DNA from: Entomortierella parvispora
Lineage: Eukaryota; Mortierellomycota; Mortierellomycetes; Mortierellales; Mortierellaceae
DNA length: 64,000 nt
Direction of reading: 5' to 3'
NCBI GenBank assembly: GCA_963573315.1
Contig: OY752146.1
Span: 1,302,001 to 1,366,000, forward strand
The translations under genes and the position numbers were made by a program. Positions 1-9,229 of the stretch are shown one piece after another; position 1 is the stretch's first letter; each line of letters starts with the position of its first letter. The notes below the pieces were generated by a model, which was not told the DNA's origin, searched no databases, and worked only from the letters and a program-made list of their open reading frames with translations.

Positions 1-1573
1 AATCGAATCCATGCTGGATCTGGAGGAGATCGACAAAGATCTTTATCGATCCAAGAAGCTGTGGATGCCAATGGGTGCACGAGGCGTCTTTGGTAACAAA
101 GCAATCAAAATCAGGTTTGAGCGGCAAAAGAATGAACTGCATTAGAAAGAACTAAAAACTTTTCGAACGGGCTATTTTAGGTGGCAATGTCGTCGGGCAG
201 GCCTTGGTCGCGGCTACGAACACGGTGTCGACAAACTATTCCGTCCATGTATGTTGCTACTTGATATTGTTGCTTTTCTCACCAATGTCATTACCCAAAG
301 GGCCGGGGAAAAAAAGAGGACAAGTTGATTCTTGTCCAAAAGTCAGGGCCCCCGATCGGCCTTGGATGCCATTGGAAGGGTGTACACGAAGGACTCGAGG
401 ACAAGACTTTTTCTGGGAATCATCCGCGTTGGTCAGACTTCACATTGGAGAACTGAGGTGCTCCCCTTCATTTGAACCGTTAGTCGCTTCATTCTTATTT
501 CCTGATGCCTGGCGATCATTCCACTCCGATCCTGTACCACGTGGAGCGCGTCCGGGACGGTAAAAAAATGAACCGCGTTTCGTTAGGTTGCTGATGGATC
601 AGTCGAATTCCTCTACTTACGAAGGTGTTCTGTTGCATTCTAAGGCAAGTCATATTGCACAAGGACGGTGACGGCCAAACAGCGAGGCAAAAATATCTTT
701 GTGTGTACAGCCAGTTTCCAGGTGCCTCGCCCGAACGCCCCTGGTCATCAATACACCATGCCAGATGTGCCTCACCACAGTACTCTGCCTAGTCAAGAGG
801 AATTGATCCTTGGTTTGATCAACAACCCCAAAATCCCAGAAAATGTGACCGAGCTCCTCAAGCTCAGACTGGAAGAGGTACAGCCGTCAGTCACCTACCA
901 AGAGTTTGCACCTGTCACCGTCAGCAGCAACTTGCTATTTTGATTCATGGAAATACTCATCATAGTTTTCATATTGTAGCCTGTAGCCTTAGAATTCAAG
1001 GACACCAAACGCCACTCACTGAGAGATATCCAAAACCCAGAGATTAGGACAGAACAAATGTTTTGGATCAAGTGCAAGGGTACTCTTGGCGATACCTTGG
1101 CCCTGCATCAGTGCGTAGTCGCGTACGGATCCGACCATAACCTGTTGAACACCGTGCCACTGGCTCATGGAAGCACCTGGTTCTCAAGGAGGGGACCTAA
1201 CCCGAAGATCACGATGCTGGCGTCGTTGGACCACTCGATGTGGTTCCACTGCCCCTTCCGAGCTGACGAGTGGATGCTCTATGTCTGCGAAACGTAAGTT
1301 GGCATTGCACATGAAGGGGACCGACGTTAGGAGCGATGTGGAAATGGTGTGGGACGTGGGAATAGACAGATCATACATTTACAATCCTACCCACTTACCC
1401 ACTTCTTTTTTCCTAGTCCTCGATCTGGATGTGATCGCGGATTGACGTTTGGAAGGATATACAAGGAAGACGGAACGTTGGCTGTGTCGGTGGCACAGGA
1501 AGGCGTTGTCAGGTTGCAACCAAAGCAGCCATCACCCTCAACTGTGGCTACTGTCGAACAACCAAAGCTGTAA
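1..1573 (+). CDS. Peroxisomal acyl-CoA thioesterase (TesB/ACOT8 type), 5' end may be cut
   Basis: Double hot-dog thioesterase that hydrolyses acyl-CoA to free fatty acid and CoA. Exons read as 1(or 11)-92, 181-248, 484-559, 645-877, 980-1293 and 1417-1573, with phases that agree at every join. The first ATG is at 11, but the frame is open to base 1, so the true start may lie outside. Family motifs seen are DLYRSKKLWMPMGARGVFGG near the N-terminus, YHVERVRDG, LALHQCVVAY.SDHNLL, SLDHSMWFHCPFRADEW (catalytic Asp of the D-S/T-Q triad) and VAQEGVVRL (catalytic Gln). The protein ends in Pro-Lys-Leu, a PTS1-like tripeptide, which points to the peroxisomal matrix and beta-oxidation. The donor at 878 is the least certain splice. 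Convergent with the small gene at 1711. Confidence 0.9.
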
Positions 1574-1710
1574 AAAGAACGCATTCGAAATATAACAGTT
1601 GATGTCGCTTCTGGATTCTGAGGAGACGATGATGTTTATTGTACAAGTGAATGAAAAATGAATGCAAGTGAACGGTATGACGCTAGGCGGGATCTTGAGT
1701 TGAAAGTCCT
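1574..1710. terminator. Convergent 3' ends of thioesterase and small gene A
   Basis: 137 bases between two convergent stop codons, with poly(A)-signal-like sequence on the minus strand (AATAAAC near 1636). Confidence 0.35.
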
Positions 1711-1908
1711 TTATAGGTGGATGTTGCCCAGGAAGGTCTTGCCGCCGCAAGACTTTTCAATGGCCATCTCGATAGCCTGTTCGCGGGTCATGGTTGACTT
1801 GGTCTTGGAGTCACTTTGGCGAGAGCCTTGCATAGAAGATCGAGGGGTCTGAGCTGGGGTTGAGGAAGCGGACGAGGTCTGGTTCTTGGAGGACTTGAAG
1901 AAAGACAT
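1711..1908 (-). CDS. Small Ser/Thr-rich protein, family copy A (65 aa), function unknown
   Basis: An uninterrupted 65-residue frame starting MSFFKSSKNQ and ending EKSCGGKTFLGNIHL. The middle is rich in Ser, Thr, Pro and Gln (TPAQTPRSSMQ) and is probably disordered. The C-terminal third (MTREQAIEMAIEKS) looks helical. No signal peptide or membrane segment is visible. The frame extends upstream, but this ATG was chosen because copy B (6355-6552) has the same one and the paralogue C begins at the matching place. A TATA box lies at 2040-2047 on the minus strand, about 132 bases upstream. I do not recognise the family. Lower-case differences from copy B are few, so both are probably functional. 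Confidence 0.75.
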   Translation of the reverse strand: MSFFKSSKNQTSSASSTPAQTPRSSMQGSRQSDSKTKSTMTREQAIEMAIEKSCGGKTFLGNIHL

Positions 1909-2039
1909 GGCTTTGGTTGTTGTTTTGTTGGTGTTTGATGATGAATTGTTCTTTTGTTTGGTTTGCTGGATGCAGTAGAGGAAAAGTTGTTGTTGATTGT
2001 TGAGTGAAGAACAAAAGCGTAAAAGGGGGAACTCGATCC

Positions 2040-2047
2040 CTTTTATA
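2040..2047 (-). promoter_or_regulatory. TATA box of small gene copy A
   Basis: TATAAAAG on the minus strand, about 132 bases upstream of the ATG at 1908. The same box and surroundings occur upstream of copy B. Confidence 0.6.
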
Positions 2048-2702
2048 CTTTCGACAAAAACCTCGTCTTGGCGGTGGAGACGGTCAGGTAGAGTACCAGC
2101 AATTGAACACCAAATTACCGCAGCGCGAAGTTTAAGCATGGACTGCTCCGCCCCGCAGTTTCAAACTTGGCGACCAAAATCGGCTCCAACAGACTCGGTG
2201 AAAAGTCGATTTGTGCTCCAATTGCGGATTTCTTCTCGGAGGAAATTGTTCGCCAAGTGCTCTCAGGCCGCAGAATGATGTCAAGCGTCATAAAACAACA
2301 CTCTTCTACTTTCCATTTGACTTGGTTGCGCAATACAGGGTCAAGGGTGTGGCGAGCGTGCGGCACGCCAAGTAGCAACAAAGAAATGAAAGATGCATGC
2401 CAAAAATGGAAGTGAGAAGAAGCAGCGCTTATCTTCGACACCGAGATCAGGCACTATAGATGGCCCTCGAAAAGTCATACGGCTGCAATGTTTTCCAAGA
2501 CAATAATATTCGCATCTAACACTCGCACCGTTTAACACGCATCCAATACATTATAGCATGAATCGAGGAAAATGCGATGCATGAGTCGAAACCAAGGGCA
2601 AAGCGAGTTCTAACACTAAGAGCGGGCGCCGGCGGTAGGTAGTGAGAGACCGAGAGCCTCGCGCCAGGGCAGAGGCCAGAGAGAGAGAGAGAGACTCTTC
2701 AT

Positions 2703-2708
2703 CACGTG
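2703..2708. promoter_or_regulatory. CACGTG box upstream of RPL36 copy 1
   Basis: Core of a perfect TCACGTGA palindrome about 100 bases upstream of the RPL36 ATG. The otherwise diverged promoter of RPL36 copy 2 keeps CACGTG at nearly the same distance. Confidence 0.5.
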
Positions 2709-2808
2709 ATGTATCTTAAGACCCTTAAGTAAAATCCTGCCGAGTTTCCCTTTGAGCAATTCGGTCCTTGGGACCTTGAATCGCCCTTCTACTTTCGATA
2801 TTCTCACA

Positions 2809-3791
2809 ATGGTTGCTCAGAGATCTGGAATCATCTCTGGCCAGAATGCTGGTCACATCACCACCGTTCGCGAGCTTAAGACGCCCATGTCCTACAAGAA
2901 GGGTGTTGTAAGTCATTGACAACAGATGGAATGGAGGTTTACGGCCGAAGGATGGATCGATGGATGAATATCAAGGAAGGATCGACGGATACGTCTCAGC
3001 TGGATTATATTTTTCTTGGGATGAGCCAGGATTCAGGATTCAAGGCGACACCATCATCACTTTATATCTCCAGAATGCATGTCGGCACCAGGATCCAATC
3101 TGTGATCCACATCATCACCAGGAATCATTCTTCCAGTGTCGAGATGTTGGAGATGCATGATGAAACCATGATCTTGCAATCAACTTGTCAATCTATTGTT
3201 GATTCATTCAACCCACCTGTCTTATACGGATATCGCTGCTGAAATCAGAGGCAGTGCGACTCTCTGTTACATGGACTTTGATGTCTGACTAGAGGGCACC
3301 AACATCAAATCAACTCAAAAGACTCACACCAGGTGGCCGCAATCTGTTGCACAGGAAGCAATAATAGCAACAACAGCGGGAGGAAATCAAACGACAGTGC
3401 TATTCTTTTTTACAAAGTAATCTGGGTGTACGCTGACCAACACGGACCTTGTTTTCCAACTTTCCAACTTACAGGCTGGCAAGCGTGTCGTCTTTGTCCG
3501 CTCCCTCATCCGTGAGGTTGCTGGCTTTGCTCCCTACGAGCGCCGCATCATGGAGTTGATCAAGAACTCCAAGGATAAGCGTGCCCGCAAGCTCGCCAAG
3601 AAGAGAGTACGTTTGGCATTTCTTTTTCTTTTTGTGATCTTCAAAATCAGCAAGGATTTTATTATACAAATCATGGAAATCTGACCACCTATACCACTCT
3701 TTTGATCTTATAGCTCGGAACCTTCCTCCGCGCCAAGAAAAAGGTCGAGGAGATGACCTCCGTCATCGCCGAGTCCCGTCGCGCTCACTAA
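2809..3791 (+). CDS. RPL36: Ribosomal protein eL36, copy 1
   Basis: Large-subunit cytosolic ribosomal protein of 102 aa, close to the yeast length of 100. Exons are 2809-2907, 3475-3606 and 3714-3791, all joined in phase 0. Family hallmarks are [46 protein letters not shown] and the C-terminal [15 protein letters not shown]. Intron 1 is long (567 bases), as is common in ribosomal protein genes. A TCACGTGA box sits about 100 bases upstream. A second copy encoding an almost identical protein lies inverted downstream (4168-5185). Confidence 0.97.
3157..3242 (+). ncRNA. Weak candidate C/D-box snoRNA in RPL36 intron 1
   Basis: An ATGATGA C-box match at 3157-3163 and a CTGA D-box match at 3239-3242 lie 86 bases apart inside intron 1 of a ribosomal protein gene, a usual snoRNA host. 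The expected closing stem next to the boxes is not convincing, and the element is not clearly kept in the second copy. Low confidence. Confidence 0.15.
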
Positions 3792-4167
3792 ATCCTTCAA
3801 ACAGTCATTTTGTTACAGGAAAAATAAAGTCAGTTCTGGCATCATTTAGGGCTTTTCTAGGTTGTTGCCGGATAGACGCTGAATACAAAAATGAACTTCA
3901 AACTGAACACTACGTGATCTACAGCTGAAGCAATATTAGAGTACGCGCGACATTAAGAGTTCGTGGTGGAAGTGATATCGAAAGGCTGCGTTTCGTGGAG
4001 GTTGCAGGGTCCTTGCAGCGATATTTTTCGGTATAGAAGTATAGAGGCAGACTACAAAATACAAAGACGTCCTTGAGGACTCTTCAACAATGATAGCAAC
4101 GTAACAAGATGTATTAAGCTGAAAGATCGGCTTTATTTCCGTGCGAACATAACGACTGAATAGTAGT

Positions 4168-5185
4168 TTAGTGTGCGCGACGGGACTCAGCAATGACGGA
4201 GGTCATCTCCTCGACCTTTTTCTTGGCACGAAGGAAGGTTCCGAGCTGCAATAACAAAAGAATAGTGTAGGCGGTCAGATTTCCATGATTTGTAGAATAA
4301 AATCGCTGCCGTTCTTCAAGATCACAAAAAGAAAAGAAATGCCAAACGTACTCTCTTCTTGGCGAGCTTGCGGGCACGCTTATCCTTGGAGTTCTTGATC
4401 AACTCCATGATGCGGCGCTCGTAGGGAGCAAAGCCAGCAACCTCACGGATGAGGGAGCGGACGAAGACGACACGCTTGCCGGCCTGTAAGTGGGAAAAAG
4501 TTGGAAGCAGGGTTCATTGAAAGGTGGGGTCAGCGTACATCCAAAATAGCGTTGAAAAAAGTGCTATCTTTTGTCTCTTCTACGGCTGTCGCTTCAGTCA
4601 GTGTCGTGTTGTGTTGTGTTGTATTGTGCTGACCCAGTCCAGAAGATTGCAGCTCTTTTAGAGAGATGCTATGCCCGAGTGGTTTGACGTTGGTGTCTCA
4701 TAGTGCTCTGCTGTTCAAGCGTCGAAGAGATGCATCGTGCCACCGAGACCTCGGTGTCCCTTTCCTGTATCCAGCGGTTCAATTTGAGGCTGATTAACAG
4801 GCAAGAGATCACAGGCTTTGCCATGTGCATCTGGAGCCGTTACGGTCATGAAAACTACATCGTCTGAATGCTGGTAGCGATGATCTTCGATTGCATGTTG
4901 GATCCTGGTGCCGACATGCATTCTGGAGATATAAAGTGATGATGGTGTCGCCTTGAATCCTGAATCCTGGCTCATCCCAAGAAAAAAAATCTAGCTGAGA
5001 CGTATCCGTCGATCCTTCCTTGATATTCATCCATCAATCCATCCTTCGGCCATAAACCTCCGTTCCATCTGTCGTCAATGACTTACAACACCCTTCTTGT
5101 AGGACATGGGCGTCTTCAACTCGCGAACGGTGGTGATGTGACCAGCATTCTGGCCAGAGATGATTCCAGTTCTCTGAGCAACCAT
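4168..5185 (-). CDS. RPL36: Ribosomal protein eL36, copy 2
   Basis: Second eL36 gene, 102 aa, in inverted orientation to copy 1. Exons on the minus strand are 5185-5087, 4483-4352 and 4245-4168, with the same exon lengths (99, 132 and 78) and phases as copy 1. Coding sequence is nearly identical, with mostly synonymous changes. Intron 1 is 603 bases. Its 5' part matches copy 1 closely and its 3' part does not. A CACGTG box at 5283-5288 is about 98 bases upstream of the ATG. The two copies converge tail to tail. Confidence 0.97.
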
Positions 5186-5282
5186 TGTGAGAATATCGAT
5201 GGAGAAAGAAAGAGCTTTCCAAGCCAAGGTCGGCCTGATCCCAAATACAGTCTGAGCTGTTAAGGGTACAATATTTAATGAT

Positions 5283-5288
5283 CACGTG
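5283..5288. promoter_or_regulatory. CACGTG box upstream of RPL36 copy 2
   Basis: CACGTG about 98 bases upstream of the ATG, in a promoter that shares little else with that of copy 1. Confidence 0.45.
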
Positions 5289-5466
5289 GAATCTTTTTGA
5301 GCGAATCTTCCACGTTGGAATACTTCTCTAAATCCTTCACATGAGATATAGCAGGTAAAGAGAGCATCATAAAGTTCTTTCTAAGCAGCTGTTTTATTTA
5401 ATTGTACAATGTGTAATGCAAGATGGGTATCGAGAAGAGGGAACGACAAGTCAACACCTGAGACTT

Positions 5467-5658
5467 TCATACGCGAATATTGCCTCTGATGGCCTGGCCA
5501 CCGAGCGACTTTTCAAGGGCCAATTGTAGTGCTTGATCGCGAGTCATCTTGTTGACCTGTGGTGCTGGCCGGCATTCTTGCATAGAAGATCGAGGAGTCT
5601 GAGCTGGGGTCGAGGCAGCAGAGGTGGACTGGTTCTTGGAGAACTTGAAGAAAGGCAT
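5467..5658 (-). CDS. Small Ser/Thr-rich protein, diverged family copy C (63 aa)
   Basis: A 63-residue frame starting MPFFKFSKNQ, then a TPAQTPRSSMQ stretch shared with copies A and B, and a C-terminal MTRDQALQLALEKSLGGQ block ending GNIRV. It differs from A and B at many positions but keeps length, start and both conserved ends, so it is an older paralogue. It lies between RPL36 copy 2 and small gene B, and no matching gene is found in the left arm. Function unknown. Confidence 0.68.
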   Translation of the reverse strand: MPFFKFSKNQSTSAASTPAQTPRSSMQECRPAPQVNKMTRDQALQLALEKSLGGQAIRGNIRV

Positions 5659-6354
5659 TCTTGGTGTTGTACTTTGGGTTTGAGAGGATTACAGGATCTG
5701 AAGCGTTTGCTGCTGCTGGTTGCTTTGGCTGATGGTTGTTGTCTGAGTGTGGAGATGAAAGAAAGAGGCGGAGAGGATGGTCCTTTGTATGCAAGAGTCT
5801 CAACGTCACCGAGTGTCGAAAATCATAGAGCGCTGCTCCTCACCTCCATTTTTGGCATGCATCTTTCATTTCTCTGTTGGTACTTGGCGTGCCGCACGCT
5901 CGCCGCACCCTTGACCTGTATTGCGCAACCCAGCCAAGCTCAAATAAGGAAAGTAGAAGAGTGTTGTTTTATGACGCTTGACATCATTCTGCGGCCTGAG
6001 AGCACTTGGCGAACAATTTCCTCCGAGAAGAAATCCGCAATTGGAGCGCAAATCGACTTTTCACCGAGTCTGATGGAGCCGATTTTTGGTCGCCAAGTTT
6101 GAAACTGCGGGGCGGAGCAGTCCATGCTTAAACTTCGCGCTGCGGTAATTTGGTGTTCAATTGCTGGTACTCTACCTGACCATCTCCACCGCCAAGACGA
6201 GGTTTTTGTCGAAAGTATAAAAGGGATCGAGTTCCCCCTTTTACGCTTTTGTTCTTCACTCAACAATCAACAACAACTTTGCCTCTACTGCATCCAGCAA
6301 ACCCAACAAAAGAACAATTCATCATCAAACACCAACAAAACAACAACCAAAGCC
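5659..6354. other. Divergent region between small genes C and B
   Basis: The part from about 5815 onward is the inverted duplicate of the copy A promoter region. The part near C is unique. No other gene was seen. Confidence 0.55.
6216..6223 (+). promoter_or_regulatory. TATA box of small gene copy B
   Basis: TATAAAAG 139 bases upstream of the ATG at 6355, in a block nearly identical to the copy A promoter. Confidence 0.6.
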
Positions 6355-6552
6355 ATGTCTTTCTTCAAGTCCTCCAAGAACCAGACCTCGTCCGCTGCCT
6401 CAACCCCAGCTCAGACCCCTCGATCTTCTATGCAAGGCTCTCGCCAAAGTGACTCCAAGACCAAGTCAACCATGACCCGCGAACAGGCTCTTGAGATGGC
6501 CATTGAAAAGTCTTGCGGCGGCAAGACCTTCCTGGGCAACATCCACCTATAA
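6355..6552 (+). CDS. Small Ser/Thr-rich protein, family copy B (65 aa), function unknown
   Basis: Encodes a 65-residue protein that differs from copy A at only a couple of positions, for example REQALEMAIEKS against REQAIEMAIEKS. Promoter, 5' UTR and 3' UTR also match, so this is a recent duplicate. Conservation of the reading frame over all three copies supports a real protein despite its size. No known domain recognised. Convergent with the F-box-like gene at 6655, with about 100 bases between. Confidence 0.75.
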   Translation: MSFFKSSKNQTSSAASTPAQTPRSSMQGSRQSDSKTKSTMTREQALEMAIEKSCGGKTFLGNIHL

Positions 6553-6654
6553 AGGACTTTTCAACCCAAGATCCCGCCTAGCGTCATACCCTTCACTTGC
6601 ATTCATTCTTCATCCACTTGTGTACAATAAATAATACCCCAATAAGCCTTGTGT

Positions 6655-8637
6655 TTATTGTTTACAGATTTCCAAGAAATGCTCCAGTCCTTCCGGCGTG
6701 AAAGAATCAACTCCTTGGAAGTTCGCCAAAGAAGGATAGCGAAGAAAGAGTCGATCTACTTCTGAAGGTCCCAGCTTGGGGGATAGGCCCTCTAATCTCA
6801 GGAAGGAGAGTTGCTTGAACACTGTAGGGTTGTTAGGTTCTTCAGATTCTGTGGGAAAGCCGGCAGAGGAATCTGAGCGCGAAGCTGTACCCGTCGAGCC
6901 TGGGTCATCCCGTGGAAGAAAAATAGACTGGGGGACGCCTGCCCTGCCAATCGCTAGGGTCTTTAGACTGACCAACCGCTCCAGACGTACGCGAGCTCGT
7001 CGTGCGTCCACGACGGGGTCACCGAGGCGAGTGCTGAGAAAACCGATCCTATCAATCCTCAGGACCTCTAGCGTCTTGTCGCAGCCCCAAATGACCTCCT
7101 CCTCCTCCTCCTCCTCCACCGTCACCTCCGCTTGTGCATCTGCTTCGACAGGCACAGCTGACAAAGGAGCAAAGAGACTGACGTTCAGCAAGGTGCCAGA
7201 GAGATCCAAGACGACCAGCCTCCAGGTGGCCGGACTAGTTAGCCATCGCCTGATGCCCAAGGTGTCAGAGATGCTGCACTGCGAAAACGAAGCATGCACG
7301 AGTCCACGCGGTGTTCGGTCTCTTTTTCCCGTTCCTGTCGTTTCTATCGGCAACTCACTTCCCTCCGATTCAAAAATTCCATGTCGAGACGCCAACAAGT
7401 CAAACATCTGAGTGGAAATGTACCACGAAGGCAAGGTCAAGGTCTCCAAGTTCCAGAGGGAGGCCAGCATCGCATCCCAGGCGTCATGTCCTTCATCGTT
7501 TATACTCAAAGCCGTTTTCAGATGGAGCATGCGTAAATCCGAGCAATGAAGTGCCAGAGCTGCAAAGAACTGTCGAGCAGTTGCCGACGATGTGTTTTCC
7601 AAAATTTGAGTGAGTTTCAGTTCCCGCAATCGTGGCGCATGGGCCAGGAGCCATTCCAGAGGAGCAATCTGGACGCTTCCTTCGATAGAAAGTGTTCGCA
7701 TTTCTCTTCCGTACACACTTTCTACGTCCTGCAGTAGAATGACAGGAGGGTCCTGCTGCGGTGTCTTTTCCTTGATGCTCATGAACTTGAGTCGATTCTT
7801 TTTGCGTTTCTGAATCTCACCTTGTTCCTCCCTAGAGCGTTCATTCCACGTGGGACCTAGCTCTGTAATATAAACGCCATTCAATATACAGGATCGACAG
7901 TTCGGGACGGCGACCAGGAGATCAGGAAGGGCCAACCGACTTTTGCGTGGGTATTGCGTGTAAGGGATGACGGCGTCCAGCGTAAATTCTTGCAGCTTTG
8001 GCGCCCACGAATGCTGTAGTGACAATCCATGTCCAATCCCCACTTCTCCGGCCACTTCCATGGAGAGGGTATCCCTTCCAATAAATTCTCTCGCTGACCG
8101 CGTCGCGTAAAGCAAGAACTGTTCAGCGTCGTGGTATGAAAGCGTGAGATGAAGGCGCAGTAGGTTCGAAACATCCAGATCTGGGTTCCGTAAGGGACTT
8201 CCGGCCTTCTTCCAAAGAACGCGATCCACATAATCCAATTCCTCCAACTCTTCATCTACGTCCAGTTCTCCCTCAAAGAACAGTTGGCGCGTCAAGGTGG
8301 AATTGGAATGCGACGAGTTGTCGAGGATCTCGATTGAGGCGAGATACTGACAGTTCTTTCGGAGATGAAATAGCAAGAGTTCGCGACCCGTCCACTGGTG
8401 GACTTTGATCGACCGGACATGGTGCCCATGGTTCGCAAGGCCACGAAGGAGAGATAGCGACGTGTTTTTGTGGCCAAGGTTAGATAGTTGCCAGAAGTGG
8501 ACGAGGAAGCTCTGATAGCATGTTCGAGATACGTGACAGAGGCTGCGGCAGGCAGGAAAGTCGAGATAGAGTGCGATGTGATCGCAAAGCTCTTGAATCG
8601 CGAGGGGATGTTGTCGAGTAGATGAATCAAGAGTCAT
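6655..8637 (-). CDS. F-box/leucine-rich-repeat-like protein (660 aa)
   Basis: Single-exon gene. Residues about 8-45 (PLAIQELCDHIALYLDFPAC followed by CHVSRTCYQSFLVHFW) resemble a degenerate F-box, the Skp1-binding part of SCF ubiquitin ligases. The rest has scattered leucine-rich segments such as LRELKLTQIL, LRMLHLKTAL, LETLTLPSW and LSFLRLEGLS, typical of substrate-binding LRRs. A Glu run at 7096-7120 comes from a CTC repeat. The frame stays open to 8817, but the extension would encode Lys and Phe runs from homopolymers, so I placed the start at the ATG at 8637. The substrate cannot be inferred. Confidence 0.72.
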   Translation of the reverse strand: MTLDSSTRQHPLAIQELCDHIALYLDFPACRSLCHVSRTCYQSFLVHFWQLSNLGHKNTSLSLLRGLANHGHHVRSIKVHQWTGRELLLFHLRKNCQYLASIEILDNSSHSNSTLTRQLFFEGELDVDEELEELDYVDRVLWKKAGSPLRNPDLDVSNLLRLHLTLSYHDAEQFLLYATRSAREFIGRDTLSMEVAGEVGIGHGLSLQHSWAPKLQEFTLDAVIPYTQYPRKSRLALPDLLVAVPNCRSCILNGVYITELGPTWNERSREEQGEIQKRKKNRLKFMSIKEKTPQQDPPVILLQDVESVYGREMRTLSIEGSVQIAPLEWLLAHAPRLRELKLTQILENTSSATARQFFAALALHCSDLRMLHLKTALSINDEGHDAWDAMLASLWNLETLTLPSWYISTQMFDLLASRHGIFESEGSELPIETTGTGKRDRTPRGLVHASFSQCSISDTLGIRRWLTSPATWRLVVLDLSGTLLNVSLFAPLSAVPVEADAQAEVTVEEEEEEEVIWGCDKTLEVLRIDRIGFLSTRLGDPVVDARRARVRLERLVSLKTLAIGRAGVPQSIFLPRDDPGSTGTASRSDSSAGFPTESEEPNNPTVFKQLSFLRLEGLSPKLGPSEVDRLFLRYPSLANFQGVDSFTPEGLEHFLEICKQ

Positions 8638-9229
8638 TCTGAAGAGACCGATGATGGAGCTGCGGATGGGAATGAAACGATACGATGCGATTGTAGCAGA
8701 TGAAAAAAAAAAAAAAAAAAAAAAAAAGGAAAAGAGTGGCAAACACAGATTCTCTGGAGGCAAGGCGCGGACGCGGAGCGGCGCTTTTTTTTTTTTTTTT
8801 TTTTGGAGGCACTGCAACTGTAGTTTCTACACAATGCTGGCTGGTCCTGACCCTCTTCGAGAGAGAGAGATGGCGATCACATCAACCGCTACCGCGTATG
8901 ACACCAGGTCTACTGCTGGCAATGATGCGGCTAAAGCACAGGGAGGGGGGCGTCGACAGAAGTCTGTGTTAGGTCGACTCTCTTTTTCTCACCTATACAA
9001 GATCACGCCACGACTCCCTTTGAGATTCTGTCAAAGTTGTAAACCCCTGTAATCGCTTTTCTCTCAAAAAAGTCCCGCGGAAGTTTTAATAAATAAAAAT
9101 ACATTTGATAATCGGGTTCGTGTCTAAGCAAGGACAATACAGAAGCTATAAGCACAAACAAGGGTCCATGTTAGTGGTCAGTTTTTCAGCAAGTCAACAT
9201 CACATTGAGGTTCTGACACCGCCTTCCGC
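8638..9229. other. Intergenic region with long A and T tracts
   Basis: Holds A25 at 8703-8727 and T20 at 8785-8804, which face each other and could pair in a transcript of the F-box-like gene. No gene was recognised in the rest. Confidence 0.5.
8703..8804. repeat. Facing A25 and T20 homopolymer tracts
   Basis: A run of 25 A and a run of 20 T separated by 57 bases, just upstream of the F-box-like start codon. Confidence 0.85.

Larger units (their letters stand above)
1909..2808. other. Divergent intergenic region between small gene A and RPL36 copy 1
   Basis: About 900 bases. The left half (to about 2445) is duplicated in the right arm. The remainder is unique and holds a GA repeat near 2681-2696 and a TCACGTGA box at 2702-2709. 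No further gene was seen. Confidence 0.6.
1632..6635. repeat. Broken palindrome: inverted duplication with RPL36 and small-gene copies
   Basis: The stretch 1632-2445 reappears as the reverse complement of about 5815-6635. The stretch from RPL36 exon 1 to its stop (2790-3791) reappears inverted at 4168-5200. The two RPL36 copies face each other tail to tail across a 376-base centre. Similarity is patchy. The small-gene CDS, its promoter, RPL36 exon 1 and the first roughly 280 bases of intron 1 are nearly identical. The RPL36 promoters and the 3' half of intron 1 have diverged. The right arm also carries an extra small gene (5467-5658) with no partner in the left arm. Breakpoints were judged by eye. 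Confidence 0.88.

Noticed and set aside
2115-2441. 108-codon frames in the palindrome arms (also near 5940-6266)
   Set aside because: They lie in duplicated promoter DNA, change frame between the two arms, and have no protein-like features.
8638-8817. 60-codon N-terminal extension of the F-box-like protein
   Set aside because: Made of Lys and Phe runs from the A and T homopolymers. The next ATG gives a normal F-box start.
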